A stretch of DNA of 64,000 nucleotides, taken from assembly GCF_946480385.1 (NCBI RefSeq), contig NZ_CAMLJP010000021.1, positions 1-64,000 on the forward strand, in the 5' to 3' direction. Position 1 is the stretch's first letter. The number at the start of each line of letters is the position of its first letter. The translations under genes and the position numbers were made by a program. Shown one piece after another: positions 53,002-61,986 of the stretch. This DNA is from an uncultured Azospirillum sp. (GTDB lineage: Bacteria; Pseudomonadota; Alphaproteobacteria; Azospirillales; Azospirillaceae). The notes below the pieces were generated by a model, which worked only from the letters and a program-made list of their open reading frames with translations, did no database searches and was not told the DNA's origin.

Positions 53002-53523
53002 ATGATCCGTTTTTCCGCGCCGGCCGGCAGTTTGGTCCTTGCGCTTGCCGCTGCCGCCCTGCTCGCCGGCTGCCAGATGCCGGGCACCATGCCGCCGCCG
53101 CAGCAGACCGCCGCCCTTCCGCCGCCAGCCGTGCCCAAGCCGCCGCCGGAAGCCCGCGGCATCTGGATCGTCGGCAGCCCGGCCCTGCGCGGCACCATCG
53201 ATCAGGCGGCGGCCAAATATGACGGTGGCCCCGACACCAAGCCGCATCTCGACGCCCGCGGCACCGCCGCCGGCTTCCGCGCCTTCTGCGCCGGGGTCGG
53301 GCTGGACCATCCCGACATGGTGGCCTCCGACCGCCCGATCAGCGCCGCCGAATACAAGCGCTGCCACACCGCCGGCATCACGCTGACCGAATATGATTTC
53401 GGACCGAAGCGCTTCGTCTACGTCAAGGACTCGCACATGATGGCGGTGCCCGGCGTGAACGACTTCGTCACCAGCTGGAGCCAGAGCGGCAAGCCGGTGA
53501 GCGCGCCGACGGCGGGAAGTTGA
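53002..53523 (+). CDS. Lipoprotein resembling only the N-terminal part of PstS
   Basis: A 173-aa predicted lipoprotein (lipobox LLAGC) with a Pro-rich linker (MPPPQQTAALPPPAVPKPPP). It is followed by a domain resembling the first lobe of phosphate-binding PstS proteins: IWIVGSPALRGTI (PstS GSST region), DARGTAAGFRAFCAGVGLDH (PstS GTG-G region) and DMVASDRPISAAEYKRC (PstS ASR region). The rest of PstS, including the second lobe, is missing, and the phosphate-contact residues are altered. It is not truncated by a frameshift here: the stop is clean and AGGAGAG precedes the ATG. No pst transport genes are nearby. The assignment is by pattern only. Confidence 0.6.
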   Translation: MIRFSAPAGSLVLALAAAALLAGCQMPGTMPPPQQTAALPPPAVPKPPPEARGIWIVGSPALRGTIDQAAAKYDGGPDTKPHLDARGTAAGFRAFCAGVGLDHPDMVASDRPISAAEYKRCHTAGITLTEYDFGPKRFVYVKDSHMMAVPGVNDFVTSWSQSGKPVSAPTAGS

Positions 53524-53530
53524 GGGGCGC

Positions 53531-55084
53531 TCACCCCGCCGCGAACAACCCGCCCTGCTCGGCGTCGTCCGCCGCGTCGTCGGCGTTGGGGTCGCCGAGC
53601 GCGGTTTCCCAGCCCAATGCCGGCAGGGTGATGGCACGGGTGTTGCCCAGGCCGCTGCGGCTGGTGATGAAGCCGCGCTGTTCCATGTAGGTCAGCAGGC
53701 GGCGGCCGCGCCCCTTCGACCGGCTGCCGCAGGCGCGCGCCACATCGGCGTCGGACGGGCAGGGGGCGTGGTCGAGGGCGGCGCGCGCCAGCAGCAGGAA
53801 GACCGGCTGGATGTCCTCCGCCAGGGTGGCGGCGACCTCCGTCGCGCGCTGCCAGGCGGGATCGTCGCCGCTGCCGGCCCCGGCGCGGGCGGTCGCCAGA
53901 CGGCGGCGGAAGGCAGGCAGGGCCAGACGGTCGCCATCCACCCCGCGTCCCCGGCAGCGCACCAGGAAATCCTGGTACAGCACGGCCAGCGAGCGGTAGG
54001 GCGCCTCCGGATCGGCCAGCACCTCGGCCAGAACCTGATCGTACTGGGCCTCGCGCTCGGCGGCCTGTTCCGGGGTTTCCTCCGGCTCCAACGGCAGCAG
54101 GGCGGGCTGCTCGGCCTCGGCTTCGCTAACGGACGGTGGCGGCGCGGCGGGACGGCCGCGCGCCAGCTGCGCCATCAGGTCGGCGCTGGCCGAGGTCGAG
54201 GGGCGGCGCACGTAGCGCGGCGGCTCCGGCTCGGTGGTGGTGAAGATCAGGTCGCGGGCGTCCGCCACCGGGGTGGCGGGGGGCGGCATCAGGGTCGGGC
54301 TGCCGGTGCGGCCCTGGGTCTCCACCGCCCCGATGCGCAGCGGCAGCGGCCGGCGCGACAGAGCGGGACCGAGCGCGATGAAATGGCCGCGCTCCAGGTC
54401 GCGGAACATCTCCGCCTGCCGGCGCTCCATGCCCAGCAGGTCGGCGGCGCGCGCCATGTCGATGTCGAGGAAGGTGCGGCCCATCAGGAAGTTCGACGCC
54501 TCGGCGGCGACGTTCTTCGCCAGCTTCGCCAGCCGCTGGGTGGCGATCACCCCGGCCAGACCGCGCTTGCGCCCGCGGCACATCAGGTTGGTCATGGCGC
54601 CGAGCGAGACCTTGCGCGCCTCGTCCGACACCTCGCCGGCGGCCGAGGGGGCGAACAGCTGCGCCTCGTCCACCACCACCAGCATCGGATACCAGAAATC
54701 GCGGTCGGCATCGAACAGCCCGCCGAGGAAGGCGGCGGCGTGGCGCATCTGCATTTCCGCGTCCAGCCCTTCCAGGTTCAGGACGACGGAAACGCGGTGC
54801 TGGCGAACGCGGGCGGCGACCGATTGCAGGGCGGCCTCGCTGTGCTCGTCGGCCTCGACCACCACATGGCCGAAGCGTTCGGCCAGCGTGACGAAGTCGC
54901 CCTCCGGGTCGATCACCGCCTGCTGCACCCATTGGGCGCTCTGTTCGATCAAACGGCGCAGCAGGTGCGACTTGCCGGAGCCGGAATTGCCCTGGACCAG
55001 CAGACGGGTCGCCAGCAGCTCCTCCAGGTCGAGCGTCGCGGCGCTGCCCGCGTTCGTCGCCCCCATGTCGATGCCGACCTTCAT
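53531..55084 (-). CDS. HerA-like DNA-translocase-type ATPase
   Basis: A 517-aa ATPase of the HerA/FtsK superfamily. It has Walker A GNSGSGKSHLLRRL (about 33), Walker B MLVVVDEAQLF, and a sensor segment GRKRGLAGVIATQRLAKL. A Pro/Glu-rich linker (about 265-340) leads to a C-terminal winged-helix-like part (RRLLTYMEQRGFITSRSGL). HerA proteins usually act with a NurA nuclease or another partner in DNA end processing or defence, but none is adjacent. GGGAGGCG precedes the ATG at 55084. The only gene transcribed toward it is the tiny hydrophobic peptide gene. Confidence 0.82.
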   Translation of the reverse strand: MKVGIDMGATNAGSAATLDLEELLATRLLVQGNSGSGKSHLLRRLIEQSAQWVQQAVIDPEGDFVTLAERFGHVVVEADEHSEAALQSVAARVRQHRVSVVLNLEGLDAEMQMRHAAAFLGGLFDADRDFWYPMLVVVDEAQLFAPSAAGEVSDEARKVSLGAMTNLMCRGRKRGLAGVIATQRLAKLAKNVAAEASNFLMGRTFLDIDMARAADLLGMERRQAEMFRDLERGHFIALGPALSRRPLPLRIGAVETQGRTGSPTLMPPPATPVADARDLIFTTTEPEPPRYVRRPSTSASADLMAQLARGRPAAPPPSVSEAEAEQPALLPLEPEETPEQAAEREAQYDQVLAEVLADPEAPYRSLAVLYQDFLVRCRGRGVDGDRLALPAFRRRLATARAGAGSGDDPAWQRATEVAATLAEDIQPVFLLLARAALDHAPCPSDADVARACGSRSKGRGRRLLTYMEQRGFITSRSGLGNTRAITLPALGWETALGDPNADDAADDAEQGGLFAAG

Positions 55085-55303
55085 GCCGCTCGCCTCCCAC
55101 TCACCCGAACCGCCCTCATGATTGGCGGGGCCTTCCTATAGCGCAGGCGGGCGCGGCGATACGAGGATTCGATTCGGGACCACCGGGCCGCCGAGGGGGA
55201 ACCACTCTCCGACCGATTGAGCGGCGATGGCGCGGATGAGCGCTCCGGTGGTGGGGTGGGTCTTGCGGCGGAGGGCGGTTTGACCATATTCTGGCGGACA
55301 GGA

Positions 55304-55325
55304 GGGTGCGGTGCCAGCCGCACCC
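55304..55325. terminator. Hairpin downstream of the hydrophobic peptide gene
   Basis: A perfect 8-bp stem GGGTGCGG / CCGCACCC with a 6-nt loop, 14 bp beyond the peptide stop. GGAC/GTCC pairs further out. No T-run follows on the left, so it may be a stability or rho-dependent element. Confidence 0.45.
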
Positions 55326-55339
55326 CCCGTCCGGTCCGG

Positions 55340-55411
55340 TTACTTCAGCAGGTCAAGGATCGCCTTGATCAGCTGAAGCACCAGGACCAGGAGGACGAGT
55401 GCTTTTTCCAC
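55340..55411 (-). CDS. Candidate 23-aa hydrophobic amphipathic peptide (TisB/DinQ-like)
   Basis: A GTG codon at 55409-55411 is preceded by GGGAG at 7 nt, a good ribosome-binding site, and opens a 23-codon frame ending in TAA. The product starts (M)EKALVLLVLV and ends QLIKAILDLLK. It is almost wholly hydrophobic, with Gln13, Lys16, Asp20 and Lys23 falling on one helix face. Size and pattern resemble inner-membrane toxins such as TisB and DinQ. An ATG at 55450 would give a 36-aa version with a weaker start. It is too short for ordinary gene calling. A toxin role is inferred. Confidence 0.5.
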   Translation of the reverse strand: MEKALVLLVLVLQLIKAILDLLK

Positions 55412-55474
55412 TCTGTGCTCCCAGGTAGGTGGGACGCGGGCGGTGGCCATTCCGCCGCCCGGTTCCCACCGATG

Positions 55475-55492
55475 CATGCATAGCGATGCATG
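55475..55492. repeat. Small inverted repeat in the peptide leader
   Basis: CATGCAT-AGCG-ATGCATG, a 7-bp perfect stem with a 4-nt loop, 25 bp upstream of the alternative ATG and about 64 bp upstream of the GTG start of the hydrophobic peptide. GATGCAT also occurs as a direct repeat at 55471 and 55485. It could structure the leader mRNA. Confidence 0.5.
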
Positions 55493-55696
55493 ATGGTGCG
55501 GGCAATGCGCATTCCACCGCACCGTGTACGCGGCTGGATTGTGATCAACCGGAAATCGGATTCTGTCCGTTCCTCCGCGTCTGCGGCGGGAGGGCGCGTT
55601 GCGCAACAACGTGACGCTGCGGTCATGAAACCGCAAACAAGCTCTGTTACAAGCGGATGCTGATCTCATGCCGGATCGGCGCTGGCGGACCGAGCG

Positions 55697-57565
55697 ATGA
55701 CTGTGCTGACCACGACTATAGCCGGGGCCAAAACCGGGCGAACGGCAAACGATGCCGCCGAGTCCTATGGCGCGAACTGGACCGCCGTCCGCGCCGCCGA
55801 TGGTGCCGCCGCGGCGTTCGATTGGGCATCGGCGGTCGGCGCCTTGCGCTATGCCTTCCAACCCATCGTCCAGCTTCGGTCCGGCCGCTGCCATGGCTAT
55901 GAGGCGCTGCTGCGCGGGTTCGAGCGCACCGGCTTCGCCAATGCCGGCGAGTTGCTGGACGCCGCCGAGGCCACCGGCCTGCTGGCGACGGTGGAGACGG
56001 CGCTGCATGCCAAGGCGGTCGCCGCCTATCGCGCGCTGGCGGGCTGGAGCGAGGCGAAGCTGTTCCTGAACTTGGATGCCCGGCTGATCGGCCGGCCCGA
56101 CTCGCCCTGGCTCGCCCGCGATCCGGCGGCTTCGCGCAACAGCGGCATCGTGCTGGAACTGTCGGAAAGCCGGCCGGTGCCCAGCGGCGTCGCGGTGGAT
56201 GCGGCGGTGGACCGCTACCGCCAGAGCGGGGTCGGCATCGCCATCGACGATTTCGGCGTCGGCCATTCCGGCCTGCGCACGCTGTACGAGGCGCGGCCGG
56301 ACTATGTGAAGATCGACCGCTTTTTCATCGCCGGCATCGACGCGGATTCGCGCAAGCGGGCGCTGGTGGCGGCGCTGGCCGGCCACGCCCATGCGCTGGG
56401 CATCCAGATCGTGGCGGAGGGGGTGGAGACCGCGACCGAGTTCTACACCTGCCGCGATTTGGGTTGCGACTTCGCGCAGGGCTTTCTGATCGCCCGGCCG
56501 CGGGTGGATCTGACCGGGCTGCCCAACCGCTATGCGATGGTCGAGGATCTCAACCGCCAGGACCGCCGCCAGCCCAGCGAGTCGCACCGACGCCTGTCGG
56601 AGGTGATCGAACGGCTGCCGCCGCTGCGGGTGGACTCGCGCAAGACCGAGCTGCTGGACTATTTCCGCCGCGACGGCAGTGCTCCCATCGCGCCGATCAT
56701 CGACGAGCATGACCGGCCGCTTGGGCTGATCCGCGAGCGCGACCTGAAGCGTTACGTTTACTCGCGCTTTGGCGGGGAGCTGCTGCGCAACCGCGGCCTG
56801 GGCGACCGGCTGGACGATCTGGTCATCCGGTCGCCGGTCTGCGACATCTCCACCCCGCTGGACCGGGTGATCGAGGCTTTCTCCACCGAATCCGCCGCCG
56901 ACGGCATCGTGATCGTGGAGGGCGGCGCCTATGCCGGCGTGCTGTCGAGCGGCGCCCTGTTGCGGCTGGTGCATGAGCGCAATCTGGCGATGGCGACCGA
57001 CCAGAACCCGCTGACCCGGCTGCCGGGCAACGCGGCGATCCTGCGCCACATCGAAGGGGCGCTGGCTGATGGGGGCCGCGGCCATGTGCTGGCCTATCTG
57101 GATTTCGACAACTTCAAGCCCTTCAACGACAATTTCGGCTTCCGCCAGGGCGACCGCGCCATCCTGATGTTCAGCGAGCGGCTGAAGGCCTGGGCCGGCA
57201 GCGCCGGGGCGGCGATCGACGCTGACGCCTTCGCCGGTCATATCGGCGGCGACGACTTCTTCCTGGGCGTCAGCGGCGGCGAGGAGGGCGAGGTGCTGGC
57301 CCGGCTGGTGGAACTGCTGGCGCTGTTCCGTTCGGATGCCGAGAGCCTGTACGACGCCGAAACGCGGGTCAGCGGCGGGTTCCTGGCGAAGGACCGCTAT
57401 GGGGCGCTACGGCGCTTCCCGCTGCTGGCGGCTAGCGGCGTCGCCGTGGTGATCCCGCCCGGCGGCGGTCAGCTGACCCCCGACGCCGTCAATGCCGCCA
57501 TCGCCGACCACAAGGCCGCCGCCAAGGGGGCGGACGACAAGCTGTGCGTGGTGCGGCTGGGGTGA
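55697..57565 (+). CDS. EAL-CBS-GGDEF protein with altered GGDDF site
   Basis: A 622-aa cytosolic c-di-GMP protein with domain order EAL (about 45-285), CBS pair (about 315-440) and GGDEF (about 450-620). The EAL half looks active: Glu69-Ala-Leu, LNLD, LELSES, IDDFGVGHSGL, VKIDRFF, VAEGVE. The cyclase signature reads GGDDF at 517-521, with the catalytic Glu changed to Asp, so synthesis is doubtful. The domain may instead bind GTP to regulate the phosphodiesterase. The CBS pair could sense adenine nucleotides. The ATG at 55697 is the first in frame; the 20 codons before the fold are low complexity. Confidence 0.87.
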   Translation: MTVLTTTIAGAKTGRTANDAAESYGANWTAVRAADGAAAAFDWASAVGALRYAFQPIVQLRSGRCHGYEALLRGFERTGFANAGELLDAAEATGLLATVETALHAKAVAAYRALAGWSEAKLFLNLDARLIGRPDSPWLARDPAASRNSGIVLELSESRPVPSGVAVDAAVDRYRQSGVGIAIDDFGVGHSGLRTLYEARPDYVKIDRFFIAGIDADSRKRALVAALAGHAHALGIQIVAEGVETATEFYTCRDLGCDFAQGFLIARPRVDLTGLPNRYAMVEDLNRQDRRQPSESHRRLSEVIERLPPLRVDSRKTELLDYFRRDGSAPIAPIIDEHDRPLGLIRERDLKRYVYSRFGGELLRNRGLGDRLDDLVIRSPVCDISTPLDRVIEAFSTESAADGIVIVEGGAYAGVLSSGALLRLVHERNLAMATDQNPLTRLPGNAAILRHIEGALADGGRGHVLAYLDFDNFKPFNDNFGFRQGDRAILMFSERLKAWAGSAGAAIDADAFAGHIGGDDFFLGVSGGEEGEVLARLVELLALFRSDAESLYDAETRVSGGFLAKDRYGALRRFPLLAASGVAVVIPPGGGQLTPDAVNAAIADHKAAAKGADDKLCVVRLG

Positions 57566-57615
57566 TGTGATATCCCTCTGGCGTCGACTCCGTCATTGAC
57601 GTAGTGTTGAGTGCC

Positions 57616-57891
57616 ATGGGTGAGCCATTCGATCCGGTCAAGAACCTGCTCAATCGCCGCAAGCACGGCTTGGACCTGTCCTTTGGGGCCGAGGTCCTTC
57701 GCGACCGCAACCTGATCGAAGCGCCCGATCTGTCCATGGATTATGGCGAAGAGCGCTTCAACGCGCTGGGCATGGTCAATGGCAAGGTCTACGCCGTCAC
57801 CTACACTGAACGTGCCGAGGGGGTAAGATTCATTTCAGTGCGGGAGGCCGACAAACGCGAGGCGGCCCACTATTTCAAGGCCAACTCCTGA
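57616..57891 (+). CDS. BrnT-family toxin
   Basis: A 91-aa RelE-fold ribonuclease toxin of the BrnT family. It has FDPVKNLLNRRKHGLDL at the N-terminus, YAVTYTERAEGVRFISV in the core, and the C-terminal READKREAAHYF typical of BrnT. The ATG at 57616 matches family starts, though its ribosome-binding site is weak (TTGAG); the frame is open from 57604. It is followed 31 bp later by a helix-turn-helix protein that is probably its antitoxin. Such toxins cut mRNA and are held inactive by complex formation, which also represses the operon. Confidence 0.85.
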   Translation: MGEPFDPVKNLLNRRKHGLDLSFGAEVLRDRNLIEAPDLSMDYGEERFNALGMVNGKVYAVTYTERAEGVRFISVREADKREAAHYFKANS

Positions 57892-57922
57892 GCAACGGCA
57901 TCCTAGACCCAAGGTGATCCCG

Positions 57923-58168
57923 ATGAGCGACCACGATAGCTTCACCGATGAGCAACTCGCCGCCATGCGGCATCCGCCCTTGGCGAAGCGGGTTCGCCGC
58001 TCGACCGGCCTGTCGCAGGAGGCGTTCGCCGAGCGTTTCGGCATTCCGCTGCGCACGCTACAGGAGTGGGAGCAGGGGCGGCGGGAGCCTGATGCCGCCG
58101 TCGCCTCCTACCTGCGCGTCATCGAAAAGCAGCCCGATATGGTCGCCCAGGTTTTGGCGGCCGAGTGA
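57923..58168 (+). CDS. Xre-type helix-turn-helix antitoxin (BrnT partner)
   Basis: An 81-aa DNA-binding protein. The helix-turn-helix is GLSQEAFAERFGIPLRTLQE followed by WEQGRREPD, the form seen in MqsA/NadS-like antitoxins. It is preceded by a short acidic N-terminal region (SDHDSFTDEQLAAMRHPP) that could bind the toxin. This differs from classical BrnA, which has a ribbon-helix-helix domain. AAGGTGATCCCG precedes the ATG at 57923. Toxin-first gene order agrees with brnTA. Confidence 0.8.
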   Translation: MSDHDSFTDEQLAAMRHPPLAKRVRRSTGLSQEAFAERFGIPLRTLQEWEQGRREPDAAVASYLRVIEKQPDMVAQVLAAE

Positions 58169-58190
58169 TCGCAAACCGGGGACGCTTCCC

Positions 58191-58972
<782 letters not shown>

Positions 58973-58976
<4 letters not shown>

Positions 58977-59818
58977 ACTTCCAACCAGGCGGGATCGCGG
59001 CTCAGCACCGGCAAGTCGCCCGGCGGCTCGTCGATCTTCGGCAGGCTGGCCAGCAGGCCGCGGGTGTAGGGGTGCTGCGCCGCGTGCAGCTCCGACGCGC
59101 GGCAGCTCTCCACCACCCGGCCGGCATACATGATGAGGATGCGGTCGCAGAAGGAGGCGACGAGGTTCAGGTCGTGGCTGACGAAGATCATGCCCATGCC
59201 GCGCTGGGAACAGAGGTCGTCGAGGATCGCCAGCACCTGCATCTGCACGGTGACGTCCAGCGCAGAGGTCGGCTCGTCGGCGATCAGCAGGTCGGGGTCG
59301 GGGATCAGCATCATCGCGATCATGATGCGCTGGCCCATGCCGCCCGACACCTCGTGCGGGTAGCGGTCATAGACCCGCTCGGGATCGCGGATGCGCACGG
59401 CGGCCAGCATCTCCAGCGCGCGGCGCTTCGCCTCGGCGGCGCCGGCCCTGCTGTGGACGCGGTAGGCCTCGGCGATCTGGCGGCCGACGGTCATCACCGG
59501 GTTCAGCGAGTATTTCGGGTCCTGCATCACCATGGCGATGCGCCGGCCGCGGATGTCGCGCATGCGCCTGGACGAGGCCGCCAGCAGATCCTCGCCGTTG
59601 AAGGCCAGCCGATCGGCGGTGACCCGGCCCGGCGGGGGCACGAGGCGCAGGATGGAGCGGCCGGTCATCGACTTGCCGGATCCCGACTCGCCGACGATGC
59701 CCAGCTTCTCCCGGCCGAGCGTGAAGGAGACGCCGCGCACCGCCTCGGCCAAGCCGGTGCGGGTGGGGAAGGCGACGCGGAGATTGGAGACTTCGAGCAG
59801 GGGGGTATTATCGGTCAT
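58973..59818 (-). CDS. dppD: Peptide ABC importer ATPase, DppD-like
   Basis: A 281-aa second ATPase of the same importer. It has Walker A GIVGESGSGKSM, AMVMQDPKYSLNPVMTV, signature HEVSGGMGQRIMIAMML and Walker B LLIADEPTSALD. AAGGGGGATTGACG precedes the ATG at 59818, inside the end of the dppC coding region. The frame is open far upstream on this strand, but that portion is a shadow of dppC. The C-terminus HPYTRGLLASLPKID is typical of DppD/OppD. Confidence 0.92.
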
Positions 59819-59820
59819 CG

Positions 59821-60741
59821 TCAATCCCCCTTCGGGTCCAGCACGTCGCGCAGCCCGTCGCCCAGCAGGTTGAAGCCCAGGCTGACGATGAAGATGGCGA
59901 GGCCGGGCATGGCGGCGACCCACCATTGCTCCAGCACATATTGCCGGCCGCTGGCGATCATCGCCCCCCATTCCGGCAGCGGCGGCTGGGCGCCGAGGCC
60001 GAGGAAGCCGAGGCCGGCGGCGGTCAGGATCACGCCCGCCATGTCCAGCGTCGTCCGCACGATCAGCGAGGCGACGCACAGCGGCATGATGTGGCCGAGG
60101 ATGATGCGCAGGCTGGAGGCGCCCTGCAGCCGGGCGGCGCTGATGAAGTCGGCGCGGCGGACGGTCAGCGTCTCCGCCCGCGCGATGCGGGCATAGGGCG
60201 GCCAGGAGGTGATGGCGATGGCGATCACCGCATTCTCGATGCCGGGGCCGAGCGCGGCGACGAAGGCCAGCGCCAGGATCAGCTTGGGGAAGGCCAGCGC
60301 GATGTCGGTGATGCGCATCAGCACGGTGTCGACCCAGCCGCCGAAATAGCCGGCGACCGTGCCGATGATCAGACCGGCCAGCGGCGCCGTCGCCGCCACC
60401 AGCGCCACGATCATCAGCGTCAGCCGCGCGCCGTGGATCAGGCGCGAGAGGATGTCGCGTCCGAAGGCGTCGGTGCCCAGCCAATGGGCGAGGCTGGGCG
60501 GCATCAGCCGGTTGTCCAGGTTCTGGGCATAGGGATGGTAGGGCGCCAGCACCGGGGCCAACGCCGCGACGACGACCAGCGCCAGCACGATCAGCAGCCC
60601 GGCGACGGCCAGCCGGTTGCGGCGGAAGGCGGTCCAGCCGGCCCAGGCGCGGCCCAGCCGGGCCTGCGCGCGGGACTGCGGCGTGTCGGTGGTCAGCCAC
60701 TCCCGCCAGCCGGCGGATTGGGTATCGGTGCGCGCGGTCAT
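59821..60741 (-). CDS. dppC: Peptide ABC importer permease, DppC-like
   Basis: A 306-aa inner-membrane permease. The N-terminal part carries the OppC-type segment AWAGWTAFRRNRLAVAGLL, then GTDAFGRDILSRLIHGARLT, six helices, and the EAA loop YISAARLQGASSLRIILGHI-like segment (ISAARLQGASSLRIILGHI). It overlaps dppB by 4 bp (ATGA) and is followed by dppD after 2 bp, so the operon is tightly coupled. Confidence 0.92.
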   Translation of the reverse strand: MTARTDTQSAGWREWLTTDTPQSRAQARLGRAWAGWTAFRRNRLAVAGLLIVLALVVVAALAPVLAPYHPYAQNLDNRLMPPSLAHWLGTDAFGRDILSRLIHGARLTLMIVALVAATAPLAGLIIGTVAGYFGGWVDTVLMRITDIALAFPKLILALAFVAALGPGIENAVIAIAITSWPPYARIARAETLTVRRADFISAARLQGASSLRIILGHIMPLCVASLIVRTTLDMAGVILTAAGLGFLGLGAQPPLPEWGAMIASGRQYVLEQWWVAAMPGLAIFIVSLGFNLLGDGLRDVLDPKGD

Positions 60742-61748
60742 CGGGCCCGGGGATCCAGAAGGCGATAGAGCAGGTCGGACAGCAGGTTCAGCGCGATGAA
60801 GACCGCGCCGACCACCAGCGTCCCGCCCAGCACCGCGTTCATGTCGGCGCTGAGCAGCGAATTGGTGATGTAGAGCCCAAGGCCGGGCCAGGCGAACACC
60901 GTCTCGGTCAGCACCGACCCCTCCAGCAGGCTGGCATAGGACAGGGCGATGACGGTGATCAGCGGCACCGCGATGTTGCCCAGCGCGTGGCGCCAGACCA
61001 CGCGGGTCTCCGACAGTCCCTTCACCCGCGCAGTGGTGATGTATTCCTGGCGCAGCTGGTCCAGCATGAAGCCGCGCGTCATCCGCGCGATGTAGGCGAC
61101 GCTGTAGAGGCCGAGGATGGCCGACGGCAGCACCAGATGATGAACTGCGTTCCAGAAGATCTCAGCCTCGCCGGCCAGCAGGGCGTCGACGGTGACGATG
61201 CCGGTCACCGGATCGACCATCCCCTCATAGAAGACGTCGACCCGCCCCGGTCCCGGTACCCAGTCCAGCTTGGCGTAGAACAGCAGCAGCGCCATCAGCC
61301 CGAGCCAGAAGATCGGCACCGAATGGCCGATCAGGCCGAGCAGGCGGATGGCGTGGTCGGGCCAGCGCCCGCGGTGGGTGGCGGCGAACACGCCCGCCGG
61401 CACGCCCAGCAGGGCGCCGAGCACGACGGCGACCGTCGCCAGTTCCAGCGTCGCCGGGAAGACGCGCAGCACATCCTCCAGCACCGGGCGGGAGGTCAGC
61501 ACCGAGGTGCCGAGGTCGCCCTGCAGCACGTCGCCGACATAGCGGAGGAACTGCTGCCACAGCGGCAGGTCGAGGCCCAGCTGCGTGCGCATCTGCGCAT
61601 AGCTTTCGGCGCTCGCCCGGTCGCCGAGCGCGGACAACACCGGGTCGATCGGCACGACGCGGCCGATCAGGAACGTGACCAGCAGCAGGCCCAGCAGGGT
61701 GGCGGCGACCGTGACCAGCAGGGTCAGGCCGCGTTTCAGCGTAGGCAA
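60738..61748 (-). CDS. dppB: Peptide ABC importer permease, DppB-like
   Basis: A 336-aa inner-membrane permease with six helices. DPVLSALGDRASAESYAQMRTQLGLD is the typical N-terminal periplasmic loop (seen here as GDRASAESYAQMRTQLGLD), with LATVAVVLGALLGVPAGV and the EAA loop YITTARVKGLSETRVVWRHA. It starts with TTG at 61748, preceded by GGGAGTCCTC. No periplasmic binding-protein gene lies in front; the upstream region holds REP-like copy 3 and trxB lies further away. The binding protein must come from elsewhere. Confidence 0.9.
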   Translation of the reverse strand: MPTLKRGLTLLVTVAATLLGLLLVTFLIGRVVPIDPVLSALGDRASAESYAQMRTQLGLDLPLWQQFLRYVGDVLQGDLGTSVLTSRPVLEDVLRVFPATLELATVAVVLGALLGVPAGVFAATHRGRWPDHAIRLLGLIGHSVPIFWLGLMALLLFYAKLDWVPGPGRVDVFYEGMVDPVTGIVTVDALLAGEAEIFWNAVHHLVLPSAILGLYSVAYIARMTRGFMLDQLRQEYITTARVKGLSETRVVWRHALGNIAVPLITVIALSYASLLEGSVLTETVFAWPGLGLYITNSLLSADMNAVLGGTLVVGAVFIALNLLSDLLYRLLDPRAR

Positions 61749-61850
61749 GAGGACTCCCTCGCGATTGGACGCGCTAAGGAATCACAGTCGGGGCTTTGTG
61801 CAAAGCCCGTCAAGGGCATAGGGGGGGTATGGGGAGTGGTTGCTGCGTGT

Positions 61851-61974
61851 GCCCCCTCCCTAACCCTCCCCCGCTAGCGCGGGAGAGGGAACTCCGCCTC
61901 TCCCTTGCATCACATCAAGCTGACAAGCGTCCAATCCCCTCTCCCGCAAAGCGGGAGAGGGATAGGGAGGGGGC
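61851..61974. repeat. REP-like inverted repeat, copy 3
   Basis: The left arm 61851-61875 is identical to that of copy 2, and the right arm 61950-61974 is its inverse with two mismatches. The inner block GGGAGAGGGAACTCCGCC at 61881-61898 is shared with copy 2. It sits between the end of trxB and the start of dppB, both on the minus strand. Confidence 0.85.
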
Positions 61975-61986
61975 AAATGCCTCAGC

